Shown here piece by piece: positions 7,131-16,065 of a stretch of 64,000 nucleotides of DNA. Origin of the DNA: Actinomadura barringtoniae (lineage in GTDB: Bacteria > Actinomycetota > Actinomycetes > Streptosporangiales > Streptosporangiaceae). The notes under the pieces are model-generated. The model was not told the DNA's origin and did not search any database. It saw nothing but the letters and a program-made list of their open reading frames with translations. How positions within the stretch are numbered: position 1 is the stretch's first letter; every line of letters begins with the position of its first letter. The stretch is from assembly GCF_017573505.1 (NCBI RefSeq), contig NZ_JAGEOJ010000004.1, positions 186,001 through 250,000 of the forward strand. The letters are read 5' to 3'. The translations under genes were made by a program, and so were the position numbers.

Positions 7131-9566
7131 GTGAACGCGAACCCGGTCGAACTCTCGGTCGTCATCCCGGCCTTCAACGAGCGGCACCGGCTGCCCGCCA
7201 CCCTCAAGGCGCTCCGCGCCCACCTGGACGGCCTGCCGGTCGGCGGCGCGTGGGAGCTGATCGTCGTGGACGACGGCTCCACCGACGGCACCGGCAGCCT
7301 GATCCGCGCCGAGGCACGGGCGGAGCCGCGCATCCGCGCCCTGCACTCCCCCGCCAACCACGGCAAGGGCCATGCCGTACGGACCGGGGTGCGGGCCTCG
7401 CGGGGGCGGCTGGTGCTGTTCACCGACGCCGACCTCGCCACCCCGGTCGAGGAACTCGACAAGCTGCTGAACGAGGTGAACGCGGGCTTCGGCGCCGCGA
7501 TCGGCTCACGTACGGGCGCAACGCGCCGCCATCCGCTGCGCGAGCTGCCCGCCCGGATCGGCGGCGCACTCATCCGGGCCACGCTGGTGCCGGGGCTCGC
7601 CGACACCCAGTGCGGCTTCAAGCTGTTTGACGGGCATCGGGCGCGCGCGGCGTTCGAGATGTCCCGCATCGACGGGTGGGGCTTCGACGTCGAGATCCTG
7701 TGCCTGTTCGCGCGCTTCGGCTGGCCCGTCACAGAGGTCCCGGTCAGGTGGTCGCACCAGCCCGGCTCCAAGTTCCGGTACCGCGACTACGCGACGATCC
7801 TGGCCGAGCTGGTCCGGATCAGGCGGCTGCACGGGGCAGTCGTACGCACGGATGCCCGGGGCCTTCTCGTCCTGCTCGGCTACCTGCTGGCGGCGGTCGC
7901 CGTGCTAGGCCGCCTGTGGGCCGACCCCGAACACCGCTACCTGGTGGACGGCGGCCAGGACCAGAACCAGTGGGAGTGGTTCTTCGCCGTGACGGCCCGC
8001 GCGGTCACGCACCTGGACGACCCGCTGTTCACCACGCTTCAGAACCATCCGGACGGCGTGAACCTCATGGCCAACACGGTCATGCTCGGCCTGTCGATCC
8101 CGCTCACGCCCGTGACGCTGATCTTCGGCCCCTCCGTCACCTGGGCCGTCGTCCTCACCCTCGGTCTGGCCGGGACCGCCGCCGCCTGGTACGGCCTGAT
8201 CCGCCGCCACCTGAGCGGGACCCGGACCGCTGCGGCCGCGGGCGGCGCGTTCTGCGGCTTCGCGCCGCCGATGATCTCCCACGCGAACGCCCATCCGAAC
8301 TTCGTCGTGCTGCTCGTCATCCCGCTGCTCATCGGCCGCCTGCTACGCCTCGCCGAACGTGACCGCGACCGCGTCCTGCGGGACGGGACGATGCTCGGCC
8401 TCCTCATCGCCTACCAGATCTATCTGGGCGAGGAGGCGCTGCTGCTGACGGCGACCGGGCTCACGGTGTTCGCCGCCGCCTACGCTCTCGCCCGGCCCGA
8501 CGTCGCGCACGCCAAAGCCGGGCGGCTGGCGCGCGGCCTCGGGGTGTCCGCGCTCGTCTGTCTCCCGCTCGTCGCCTACCCGCTCACCTGGCAGTTCTTC
8601 GGCCCGCAGAGCTACGACGGCCTCATCCACGGCCCGTGGGGCAACGACGTCGCGGCGATCACCGGCTTCGCGAGGCAGTCGCTCGCCGGTCACCAGGCGA
8701 CGCCGGGACCGCTGGACGCGAGCCCGACCGAGCAGAACGCCTTCTTCGGCTGGCCGCTGGCGGTCCTGGTCGTCGCGCTGCTGACCTGGCTGCGGCGCTC
8801 GGCGGTCGTCGTGGCCCTCGGCGCGGTCATCGGGGTCGCCGTGCTGCTGTCGCTCGGCCGCGAGATCACGGTGTACGGGACCCCGACGGGCGTTCCCGGC
8901 CCATGGGCGCTGATGGCCCGTCTCCCCCTCTTCGAGTCGGTGGTGGAGTCGCGGCTGGCGATGGTCGCCGTTCCGGCGATCGGCGTGCTGCTGGCCATCG
9001 GCATCGACCGCGCTCAAGGCCTCGCCCCCGACCGCCGCCTCCGGCTGGCCTGCTGCCTGGTACTGGTCCAAGCGCTGCTGCCGATCACGCCAAAACCCCT
9101 GGCGGCGGCCGAACGCCCCGCGACGCCGCCGTTCTTCACCGCCGGACTCTGGAAGCGCTACGTCGAACCGGGCCGTTCGGTGGTGCCGGTCCCGCCGCCC
9201 GACGCCGCCGACGCGACCGCGCTCCACTGGCAGGTGGACGCGGGGCTCGGCTTCCCGATCACCGAGGGCTACTTCGTCGGCCCGTTCGGCCCGAAACGGA
9301 CCGGCGTCTACGGGGCGCCGCAGCGGCCCACCTCGATCCTGCTGCGGCGGGCCCGCGACGACGACGCCGTACCGGCCATCGGCGACGACGAACGCCGCGC
9401 GGCCGTGACCGACCTCGCGTTCTGGCGTGCCGACCTGGTCGTCCTCGGACCGCACCCACGCCAGAACGTCCTCCGCCAGACGCTCGACGGCCTCTTCGGG
9501 CCGGGCCGCTTCGAGGGCGGCGTCTGGCTCTGGGACGTACGAGACATGCGAAAGGCCCGATCTTGA
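7131..9566 (+). CDS. GT2 glycosyltransferase fused to GT-C-like membrane domain
   Basis: An 811-aa two-part protein. Residues 1 to about 245 are a GT2 domain of the polyprenyl-phosphate glucosyltransferase type: SVVIPAFNE, VVDDGSTDGT, a DADL metal motif near residue 103, and GWGFDVEIL. Residues about 245-811 form a polytopic region with roughly nine or ten hydrophobic segments, a D/E-containing first extracytoplasmic loop and a soluble C-terminal part, resembling GT-C glycosyltransferases. The two halves could make a polyprenyl-phosphate sugar on the inside and transfer it outside, all in one chain; that is inference. It starts at GTG 7131. The stop overlaps the sigma factor start by one base (TGATG). 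Confidence 0.82.
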   Translation: MNANPVELSVVIPAFNERHRLPATLKALRAHLDGLPVGGAWELIVVDDGSTDGTGSLIRAEARAEPRIRALHSPANHGKGHAVRTGVRASRGRLVLFTDADLATPVEELDKLLNEVNAGFGAAIGSRTGATRRHPLRELPARIGGALIRATLVPGLADTQCGFKLFDGHRARAAFEMSRIDGWGFDVEILCLFARFGWPVTEVPVRWSHQPGSKFRYRDYATILAELVRIRRLHGAVVRTDARGLLVLLGYLLAAVAVLGRLWADPEHRYLVDGGQDQNQWEWFFAVTARAVTHLDDPLFTTLQNHPDGVNLMANTVMLGLSIPLTPVTLIFGPSVTWAVVLTLGLAGTAAAWYGLIRRHLSGTRTAAAAGGAFCGFAPPMISHANAHPNFVVLLVIPLLIGRLLRLAERDRDRVLRDGTMLGLLIAYQIYLGEEALLLTATGLTVFAAAYALARPDVAHAKAGRLARGLGVSALVCLPLVAYPLTWQFFGPQSYDGLIHGPWGNDVAAITGFARQSLAGHQATPGPLDASPTEQNAFFGWPLAVLVVALLTWLRRSAVVVALGAVIGVAVLLSLGREITVYGTPTGVPGPWALMARLPLFESVVESRLAMVAVPAIGVLLAIGIDRAQGLAPDRRLRLACCLVLVQALLPITPKPLAAAERPATPPFFTAGLWKRYVEPGRSVVPVPPPDAADATALHWQVDAGLGFPITEGYFVGPFGPKRTGVYGAPQRPTSILLRRARDDDAVPAIGDDERRAAVTDLAFWRADLVVLGPHPRQNVLRQTLDGLFGPGRFEGGVWLWDVRDMRKARS

Positions 9567-10099
9567 TGGTGGCCGTGGGCGTCAAAGGGAACGTGCGGGT
9601 GAGCGAGGAGCAGGACTACGTGGACTACGTCACGGGAGCCCTGCCCGGCCTGCGCCGGATCGCCCACCTGCTGTGCCGCGACCCGCACCGCGCCGACGAC
9701 ATCGTGCAGAACGCGCTCACCCGCCTGTACGTGCACTGGCGGCGGGCCCGCAACGCCGACGACCTGGACCGCTACACGCGTGCGATCCTGGTCCGGTCGT
9801 TCCTGAACGAGCGGCGGCTGGCGTGGGCCCGGATGGTGCGCCTGACCGGCGGGCCGGAGGACGTCCCGGCGGTTCCGGCCGCCGACGGCCCGGACGTGGA
9901 GACCCGGACCGTGCTGCACACCGCGCTGCAGCGCGTCCCGCCCAGGCAGCGCGCCGTGCTGGTCCTGCGGTTCCTGTGCGATCTGCCGGTGGCGGAGGTC
10001 GCGGAGATCCTCGGCTGTTCGGAGGGCACGGTGAAGAGCCAGACGTCCCATGGGCTGACCAGGCTGCGGACCCTGCTGGGAGAGGAGCAGCCGCGATGA
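9566..10099 (+). CDS. SigE-family ECF RNA polymerase sigma factor
   Basis: A 177-aa ECF sigma factor of the actinomycete SigE subfamily. Region 2 (LLCRDPHRADDIVQNALTRLY) and region 4 (LPVAEVAEILGCSEGTVKSQTSHGLTRLRTLL) are both clear. The chosen ATG at 9566 overlaps the preceding stop; an alternative GTG at 9599 (protein starting VSEEQDYVDYV) has a better AAAGGGA site eight bases upstream and gives 166 aa, also normal for the family. It overlaps its downstream partner by ATGA, so the three genes from 7131 form an operon. Its target promoters cannot be told from the window. Confidence 0.9.
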   Translation: MVAVGVKGNVRVSEEQDYVDYVTGALPGLRRIAHLLCRDPHRADDIVQNALTRLYVHWRRARNADDLDRYTRAILVRSFLNERRLAWARMVRLTGGPEDVPAVPAADGPDVETRTVLHTALQRVPPRQRAVLVLRFLCDLPVAEVAEILGCSEGTVKSQTSHGLTRLRTLLGEEQPR

Positions 10100-10734
10100 A
10101 CGAGCACGATCAGGACGGCGAGGCGGCGCGCCTGCTCGGCCCGCTGCGCGACTTCGAACCCGAGGCCCGCACCGAGCTGTCGCCCCGGCGTTCGCTGGAG
10201 CTCGGACGGCGCCGGTCGCGGACCCGCCGGGTCGCCGGAACGACGCTCGGCGCCCTGGCCGTGATGGTGGTCGTCCTCGGCTCGACCGTGTTGGGCCGTA
10301 CGCTCACCCACGAGGCCAAGCCCCGCCCGGCCGCCGTCCCGGAGACCTTCACGCAGGGCCGCCGGGCGTTCACCATCGGATCGGGCGGCGGCTTCGCCCC
10401 CGGCTCCTACGACGCGGGGGCGTTCGTTCAGCGGATCACGCTCAGGCCGGAGAATCCGGCAGGAGCAGTGAAGGGTGCCGACGGCATCGTCGAGCTGTAT
10501 CCCCGGGGCCGCCTCCCCGCCGCGCTCCAGGGCAAGGACCCCTCAGGCCGTACCGTGGACCCGGTGTACGGCGGCAGGACACTCGTGCTCTGGACGCCGA
10601 TCCTCAGGCCCGGAGCCGTCGAGCTGGCCTGGCAGTGGAAACCGGGGGCCTGGGGACTGGTCTCCCTCAGGGGCCCCGGCGTGGACGAGGCGCGAGCGCA
10701 CCACGTCGCCGAGAGCGTGCGCCTCGCGGGCTAG
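10096..10734 (+). CDS. Membrane protein partnered with SigE-type sigma factor
   Basis: This 212-aa protein has a cytoplasmic N-terminus of about 50 residues rich in charged residues, one membrane helix (about residues 54-75, TTLGALAVMVVVLGSTVLG) and an extracytoplasmic domain of about 130 residues with no motif I recognise. The position, ATGA-overlapping the sigma gene, and the topology fit an anti-sigma factor or sensor for this SigE-type factor, although no zinc-binding anti-sigma HxxxCxxC motif is present. The stop codon TAG shares the palindromic CTAG with the stop of the gene on the other strand. Confidence 0.75.
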   Translation: MNEHDQDGEAARLLGPLRDFEPEARTELSPRRSLELGRRRSRTRRVAGTTLGALAVMVVVLGSTVLGRTLTHEAKPRPAAVPETFTQGRRAFTIGSGGGFAPGSYDAGAFVQRITLRPENPAGAVKGADGIVELYPRGRLPAALQGKDPSGRTVDPVYGGRTLVLWTPILRPGAVELAWQWKPGAWGLVSLRGPGVDEARAHHVAESVRLAG

Positions 10735-13496
10735 GAGTTCAGCAGCTCGGCCATCGCGGACCAGCTCAGCCCCGCGCCTTCGTCCTGCTCGTCGCGGTCG
10801 TCGCCCAGCAGGTCGATGAGCAGGTCTGCCAGTTCCAGAACGCTGGTGCGGCGCAGGACCTCGGGTCGCGGGCCGACCAGGCGGGCATGCCGCCGCACCG
10901 CGGTCCGCAGCCGGATCGCGTCCTGCGGGCGACCGGCGAGCGCCAGAGCCTGGACGCCGTGATGGAGGACCGCGAGCCCGTAGGTCGTGTCCTCCTCACC
11001 CTGGAAGTCGGCGAGGGCACGCCGGAGCACTCCGAGCGCCTCCGCGTTCCGGCGGCGCAGGTACGACTGGGCGAGGGCGAGCTCCGCCCAGCCCGCGCAC
11101 CACAGGATGCCTTGCCCCCGCGCCCGTCGAACGGCCTCGATGAGCCCGGCCTCGCCGGCGCCGACCCGGCCCTGCTGGATCATCGCGGTGCTGAGTGTCA
11201 TCTGCCCGGCCACCAGCGTGTGGTCCTCGCCGAGATCCGCCCCCACGGCCGCGGCCGTCGACCCCGCCCGATGCGCCACGCCGGCGTCTCCCGAGGCGAG
11301 CGCGATGAAGGCCGTGTAGTAGCGCAACCTGCCGTACAGGCTGCGGAGGCCGTCGTCGGACGGCTCGCCGATCGCGGTCCGGGCCTCGTCGAGCAGCCGC
11401 CGGGCCTCGGTCATCTCGGTGGCGAAGAACCCGCTCGGCACCATCGCCAGCCGGGCGCGGGCGTGGTCCAGGTGCGGCGCCCCGGGCGCCGCCTCGATCG
11501 CGGTCTGGAGCAGCCGCCGCCCCTCGGCGACGTGACCGCACCGGACCCAGAACCATTCGAGCAGCCCGACCGTGCGCAGCGCCTCCTCCGGATGGTGGGC
11601 CAGGTCGTAGTCGATGCCCGCGCGAAGATTGGGCAGTTCCCGCGCGAGCGTGCGGGTCGTACGGCCCGCCCGCCGGCCCGCCATGTCCGCGGCGGATCGC
11701 GAGACCAGTCCCCGCACCCACTGCGCGTGCGCCTCCCGGGTGGCACGGGGGTCGGGGTCGGCCGCCTCGCAGTAGGCCCTGATGGTCTCCAGCAGCCGGT
11801 ACCGGGTGGGCGATGCGGTCGTGTCCGCGCCGACCACCGAACGGGTCACCAGGGTCGAGAGCGACTCGAGCACCGAGACGCCCTGCGGACGGGTCTCCTC
11901 GGCCGCCTCCAGCGGGAACCCGCCCTCGAACGGCCACAGCCGCAGCAGCATCGCCCGGTCCTGCGCGGGCAGCGGATTGACGCTCCAGGCGATGGCGGCG
12001 TCCAGGGTGGCGTGCGGCGCCAGCGAGCCTCTCTGGACCGGCCCGAGCAGCGCGAACCGGTCATCGAGATGCTGAACGATCTCATCCAGCCCCAGCAGCC
12101 GCGTCCGGGCGGCGGCGAGCTCCAGGGCCAGCGGTATGCCGTCCAGGGCCGCGCAGAGCAGCCGTGCCTGAACGCGCTCCTCCGCCGAGGGTGACCAGCC
12201 GGGCCGTACGGCGCGGACCCGGTCGAACAGGAGCGCCATCGCGGGCCCGTCGCCGCCGTCCGGCTCCTGGACCGCCAGCGGGGCAACGTTCACGGTGGCC
12301 TCGCCGTCGATGCGCAGCGGCTCACGGCTGGTCGCGAGGACGCGCAGCCGCGGGCATCCGGCCAGCAGCTCGACGACCTGCGCGGCGACGGCGTCGACGA
12401 GGTGCTCGCAGTTGTCCAGCACCAGCAGTGCCGCCCGGCCCGCGAGCGCCTCGACGAGCTCGGGCAGCGGGTCGCCCGCGACCTGGGCCAGGCCGACGGC
12501 GTCGGCGATCGCCTGTGCGATGACCTCCGGCTGCCGCACGTCGGCCAGCCGGACCAGCCACAGCCCGTCCACGTCGGGCCCGGTCGAGGCGTACTCCACG
12601 GCGAGCCGGGTCTTGCCGACGCCCGCGGGACCGACCAGCGTCACCAGCCGACGCTCCGCCAGCAGGCCGGAGACCGTGCGCAGCTCCTCGGCCCGGCCGA
12701 GGAAGGACGAGAGCGGCCTGGCGACCGGAGCCTGGTTCACCGAGGGGAGCAGCAGATGCGGATCCTGGGCGAACACCAGCCGTTCGAGCCGCCGCAGCTC
12801 AGGTCCGGGATCCACCCCCAGCTCGTCGGCGAGCAGGGACCGCGCACGACGCAGCGCGGCCAGGGCGTCGCCCTGCCTGCCGCACCGGTACAGGCCCAGC
12901 ACGAGCAGGGCCCAGCGGCGTTCCCGGTAGGGCGCGGCGGACACCGCCTCCTCGAGCTCGGCCACGGCGCGCGGGGCGTCTCCGGTCGCGAGCAGCGCGG
13001 CGAGCCGTTCCTCGACCGCGGCCTCGCGCAGCTCGCCGAAGCGGCGCCGGACGGCCGCGGTCTCCGCCGAGTCGGGCAGATCCGCGTACGGCTCGCCGCG
13101 CCACAGTGCCAGTGCCTCGTCCAGCACGGCCAGCCCACGCGACGGGTGATCGGCGGCGAGCAGCCGGCGTCCCTCGTCGACGCCGGCCGCGAACCCGGCC
13201 GCGTCGGTCGCCTGCGGAGGGAGCCGGAACCGGTAACCGGCCGTGCCGCGTTCCAGGAGCCCACGGTCCTGCGGCCCGAGGGCGCGGCGCAACCGTGAGA
13301 CGTACACCTGGAGGGCTGCCTCGGGCCGTGCGGGCGCCCGATCTCCCCAGAGCACCTCCACCAGCCGATCGTCGCCGACGGGCTGCCCCTCGGCCATCAC
13401 CAGGGCGCAGAGCAGCCGCCGGGGCAGCGGCCCCCCGAGGTCCACGGCCGTACCGTCGCGGGTGACCTCCGTCGCTCCGAGCACGCGGACAAGCAC
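10731..13496 (-). CDS. AfsR/SARP-type BTAD and NB-ARC transcriptional regulator
   Basis: A 921-aa regulator. Residues 1 to about 85 form an OmpR-type winged helix (FGATEV-like start, VLWGDRAPARPEAALQVYVSRLRRALG), and about 95-240 form the bacterial transcriptional activation domain. An NB-ARC ATPase follows with a P-loop LVGPAGVGKTRLA, Walker B ALLVLDNCEHLV and the ATSREPL sensor. The C-terminal third is helical, TPR-like repeats. Starting at GTG 13496 removes about 150 unlikely N-terminal residues. AfsR-like proteins activate secondary metabolism, but no biosynthetic cluster is adjacent, so its regulon is elsewhere. It is divergent from the hemerythrin gene, 60 bp away. Confidence 0.9.
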   Translation of the reverse strand: MLVRVLGATEVTRDGTAVDLGGPLPRRLLCALVMAEGQPVGDDRLVEVLWGDRAPARPEAALQVYVSRLRRALGPQDRGLLERGTAGYRFRLPPQATDAAGFAAGVDEGRRLLAADHPSRGLAVLDEALALWRGEPYADLPDSAETAAVRRRFGELREAAVEERLAALLATGDAPRAVAELEEAVSAAPYRERRWALLVLGLYRCGRQGDALAALRRARSLLADELGVDPGPELRRLERLVFAQDPHLLLPSVNQAPVARPLSSFLGRAEELRTVSGLLAERRLVTLVGPAGVGKTRLAVEYASTGPDVDGLWLVRLADVRQPEVIAQAIADAVGLAQVAGDPLPELVEALAGRAALLVLDNCEHLVDAVAAQVVELLAGCPRLRVLATSREPLRIDGEATVNVAPLAVQEPDGGDGPAMALLFDRVRAVRPGWSPSAEERVQARLLCAALDGIPLALELAAARTRLLGLDEIVQHLDDRFALLGPVQRGSLAPHATLDAAIAWSVNPLPAQDRAMLLRLWPFEGGFPLEAAEETRPQGVSVLESLSTLVTRSVVGADTTASPTRYRLLETIRAYCEAADPDPRATREAHAQWVRGLVSRSAADMAGRRAGRTTRTLARELPNLRAGIDYDLAHHPEEALRTVGLLEWFWVRCGHVAEGRRLLQTAIEAAPGAPHLDHARARLAMVPSGFFATEMTEARRLLDEARTAIGEPSDDGLRSLYGRLRYYTAFIALASGDAGVAHRAGSTAAAVGADLGEDHTLVAGQMTLSTAMIQQGRVGAGEAGLIEAVRRARGQGILWCAGWAELALAQSYLRRRNAEALGVLRRALADFQGEEDTTYGLAVLHHGVQALALAGRPQDAIRLRTAVRRHARLVGPRPEVLRRTSVLELADLLIDLLGDDRDEQDEGAGLSWSAMAELLNS

Positions 13497-13556
13497 TGAC
13501 CGAGCATACAAAGCGCCTGCAAGCTCGCTGTATGGACCGCGGGCCAGATTCTTCGC

Positions 13557-14225
13557 ATGCGCACATCTGACGAACGCGTCGACACCTGGGAAATGGTCCT
13601 GGTGCATCGCCTGTTCCGCCGCGAGTACCGGCTGGCTCCCGGCCTCGTCCGGGCCGTCCACGACGGAGACAAGGCCCGCGCCGCGACGGTGGCCGAATAC
13701 CTGGCGGACCTCACCAACGGGCTCCACCATCACCACGCGGGCGAGGACGACCTGCTCTGGCCGCCGTTGCTGGAGCGCCTGGACGGTAACGCCTCGGACC
13801 TGGTGAAACGGATGGAGGCCCAGCACCACGCACTGGCCGCCCTGCTGGACCGCGTCGAGGTCCTCCTGCCGGTCTGGGCGCGGACCGCCGCGGCCACCGC
13901 ACGCGACGAACTGGCGGACGTGCTCGCACGCACCTCCGCCGCACTCGACGAGCATCTGGCCGAGGAGGAGACCGAGCTCCTGCCGCTGGTGCCCGGCCGC
14001 ATCACCCGGGCCGAATGGGACGCGCTGGGCCGGCGCGGACGAGCCTCACTCCCCAAGAGCCCCGGCAAGGCGTTCCTGTTCCTCGGCGGCATCCTGCAGG
14101 AGGCCACGCCCGAGGAGCGGGCCGAGTTCGTCCGCGCGCTGCCGCCGCCCGTCCGCCTCATGTGGCGGCTGGCCGGCGAACGGATCTACCAGCGCGGAAT
14201 CAGCCGGGTGCGAGGCTCCAGGTGA
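13557..14225 (+). CDS. Hemerythrin domain-containing protein
   Basis: A 222-aa cytoplasmic protein with a four-helix hemerythrin-like domain in residues 1 to about 150. Candidate di-iron ligands are H18 in VLVHRLFR, the HHHH cluster with following acidic residues (LHHHHAGEDDLLWP), H in AQHHALA, and H with E in LDEHLAEEETELLP. The C-terminal 70 residues (GKAFLFLGGILQEATPEERAEF onward) are common in actinobacterial members. Such proteins bind O2 or NO or act in iron homeostasis; which applies here cannot be told. It is divergent from the SARP regulator and convergent with the TetR gene. Confidence 0.88.
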   Translation: MRTSDERVDTWEMVLVHRLFRREYRLAPGLVRAVHDGDKARAATVAEYLADLTNGLHHHHAGEDDLLWPPLLERLDGNASDLVKRMEAQHHALAALLDRVEVLLPVWARTAAATARDELADVLARTSAALDEHLAEEETELLPLVPGRITRAEWDALGRRGRASLPKSPGKAFLFLGGILQEATPEERAEFVRALPPPVRLMWRLAGERIYQRGISRVRGSR

Positions 14226-14277
14226 CGGCCGGCGGGACCTACAAGCGGCTGGCGGGGCGGCCGGCCGTCGGGGCGGG

Positions 14278-14928
14278 TCATTCGTCGCGGAACAGTTCCA
14301 GGACGTGGGCGGAGGGGCCGGAGGAGAGCGCGGCGGCGGGCAGGCCGCCCAGGATCAGGTCGGCGAGGCTGTCCACCACGGTCTCGCGGGGCACCTCGTC
14401 GGTGTGGTCCAGCCACCAGTCCCCCGCCGTCTGGACCATGCCGATCACGGCGTGGCCCCAGACGTAGGCGCGGGTGCGGTCGGCCAGCTCGCCCTCGGCG
14501 ATCATGACCTCGGCCAGCTCGGTGCTGAGCCCGCGGATCATGGTGCTCATCGCGCTGTGGGTGGCCGCGTCCTCGGCGCTCGCGCGGTGCATGAGGAACC
14601 GGTAGAGGTTCAGGTTCGCCGAGATCGTCGACAGGTAGGTGTCGATCGTCGTGCGGGTGCGGGCGCGGATCGAGTCGGTCCGGGAGAACTCGGTCCGGAC
14701 GCCCTCGATCAGCTTGCGCGTGTGCCGCTCGGCGAGCGCCTGGTAGAGCCCGCTCTTGTCGCCGAAGTGGCGGTAGAGGATCGGCTTGCTGATCCCCGCC
14801 TCGGCCGCGATGGAGGCCATCGAGGCCTCGGGCCCCTCCCGCTGGATCACCCGGTCGGCGGCCTCCAGCAGGGCACGCCTCCGGTCGGGGTCACGCCGTG
14901 ATCCCGTCGTCACCGTGCTCGCGGTCAT
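14278..14928 (-). CDS. TetR/AcrR family transcriptional regulator
   Basis: A 216-aa repressor with an N-terminal helix-turn-helix of the TetR type (MASIAAEAGISKPILYRHFGDKSGLY, residues about 38-64) and a helical ligand-binding domain of normal length. The recognition helix resembles regulators of fatty-acid catabolism genes, but that is a soft similarity. It is monocistronic, with a strong hairpin 90 bp upstream separating it from the chitinase operon. No adjacent gene is an obvious target, and I found no perfect palindrome in its own promoter. Confidence 0.9.
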   Translation of the reverse strand: MTASTVTTGSRRDPDRRRALLEAADRVIQREGPEASMASIAAEAGISKPILYRHFGDKSGLYQALAERHTRKLIEGVRTEFSRTDSIRARTRTTIDTYLSTISANLNLYRFLMHRASAEDAATHSAMSTMIRGLSTELAEVMIAEGELADRTRAYVWGHAVIGMVQTAGDWWLDHTDEVPRETVVDSLADLILGGLPAAALSSGPSAHVLELFRDE

Positions 14929-15018
14929 GAACAGAACCGTACGCCATGCGGATCAGAGCGTGGACGTCGCATCCGGGACCCCTCTCGGCACTGACGGTGT
15001 GTCCAATACTGTACGGCG

Positions 15019-15050
15019 ACACCCCCTCCGGCGGCGGCCGGAGGGGGTGT
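15019..15050 (-). terminator. Terminator of the 24.3-15.1 kb glycosidase operon
   Basis: The arms ACACCCCCTCCGG (15019-15031) and CCGGAGGGGGTGT (15038-15050) are perfectly complementary over 13 bp with a 6-nt loop. It lies 29 bp beyond the chitinase stop. No T-run follows, so it may be rho-assisted or bidirectional. Confidence 0.8.
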
Positions 15051-15078
15051 GATGTGTGCTGCCTGATCGCTTCAGGGC

Positions 15079-16065
15079 CTAGCCGGTGTACTGCACGAAG
15101 ACCTTGAGGAAGTCGTAGGGCTGCTGGGAGACGCCGCTGCAGGAGTCGCCGTCGCTGCCCGAGCCGCACGCGCGGTCCCGGTTGGCCGACCAGTAGGTCA
15201 GGCGGGCGATGTGGTGCTGCTTGGCGTAGGCGAGCATCGTCTGGAAGTCCTGGATGCGGACCCGCTCGCCGGAGTCGTCGGTCTTGCCGTTCATCGACGA
15301 CAGACCGATGTGCGAGTAGGCCTCGGTGTCGCTGTAGCCGTAGGCCGACTTCACCCGGCCCTTCAGCCCCTCCATCGCCTTGGTCGTCAGCGAGCCCATA
15401 TTGGTGGAGCCGCCGCCGAAGTCGAACGGCATGATGCCCCACACGTCGTTGGCGAGCCCGGAGTTCGCACCCCGCTTGATCATGTCGACGCCGGTCGAGT
15501 CCGGCCCGGACGAGGTGGTGCCGAACGTGATGATCGTGGTGATCCCCGGGTTGTTCTTCTTGATCGTCTTCAGAGCGTCGATGACCCGCTGGCGGACGGT
15601 GGCGCTGGACCACTCGGTGTTCTCGATGTCGATGTCGATCGCCTTGAGCTTGTAGGCGTTGATCACCTTCTGGTACGCCCCGGCCAGTGCTGAGGCGCTG
15701 GAGCACTTCTCGCCGAGCTTGGACCCGCTCCAGCCGCCGAACGACACCACGACGTCGCCGCCCGCGCCCCGGATCGCGTTGATCTTCGACTGGTCGTTGC
15801 CGCCGGTGAGCGGCCGCGAACCGTCCCAGGCCGGGTCGCAACCACCGTTGGCCAGGATGAACGCCAGCGTGAACCACCTGACCCCGGTCGCGTTCATCAC
15901 CGAGACGGGGTTCGGCGGGCTGCCCCACCCGAAGTACTCGTACGGCGCCACGGCCATGCCGGGAGCCGCCAGCTTCTGCTGCTCGCGTGCCTCGGCCGTC
16001 GCGGCGGGCATCTGGGCCAGCAGGGCCAGAGAGGCGACGCCGGCGAGGATCGTGCGTTTTCTCAT
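15079..16065 (-). CDS. Secreted GH18 chitinase
   Basis: A 328-aa exported GH18 enzyme expected to hydrolyse chitin or related beta-1,4-GlcNAc polymers. The signal peptide is MRKRTILAGVASLALLAQ, cut near ATAEA. The catalytic strand reads AIDIDIENTE, giving the DxDxE triad, with the substrate strand VVVSFGGWSG before it and MPFDFGG after it. There is no separate binding module. Its ATG overlaps the GH27 stop as ATGA, so the two are translationally coupled, an unusual pairing of a chitinase with pectin and galactoside enzymes. It is the last gene of the operon, followed by a strong hairpin. Confidence 0.9.
   Translation of the reverse strand: MRKRTILAGVASLALLAQMPAATAEAREQQKLAAPGMAVAPYEYFGWGSPPNPVSVMNATGVRWFTLAFILANGGCDPAWDGSRPLTGGNDQSKINAIRGAGGDVVVSFGGWSGSKLGEKCSSASALAGAYQKVINAYKLKAIDIDIENTEWSSATVRQRVIDALKTIKKNNPGITTIITFGTTSSGPDSTGVDMIKRGANSGLANDVWGIMPFDFGGGSTNMGSLTTKAMEGLKGRVKSAYGYSDTEAYSHIGLSSMNGKTDDSGERVRIQDFQTMLAYAKQHHIARLTYWSANRDRACGSGSDGDSCSGVSQQPYDFLKVFVQYTG

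Noticed and set aside
10731..13496. SARP regulator as sign of an adjacent antibiotic cluster
   Set aside because: No polyketide, peptide synthetase or tailoring genes lie within reach; the regulator stands alone.
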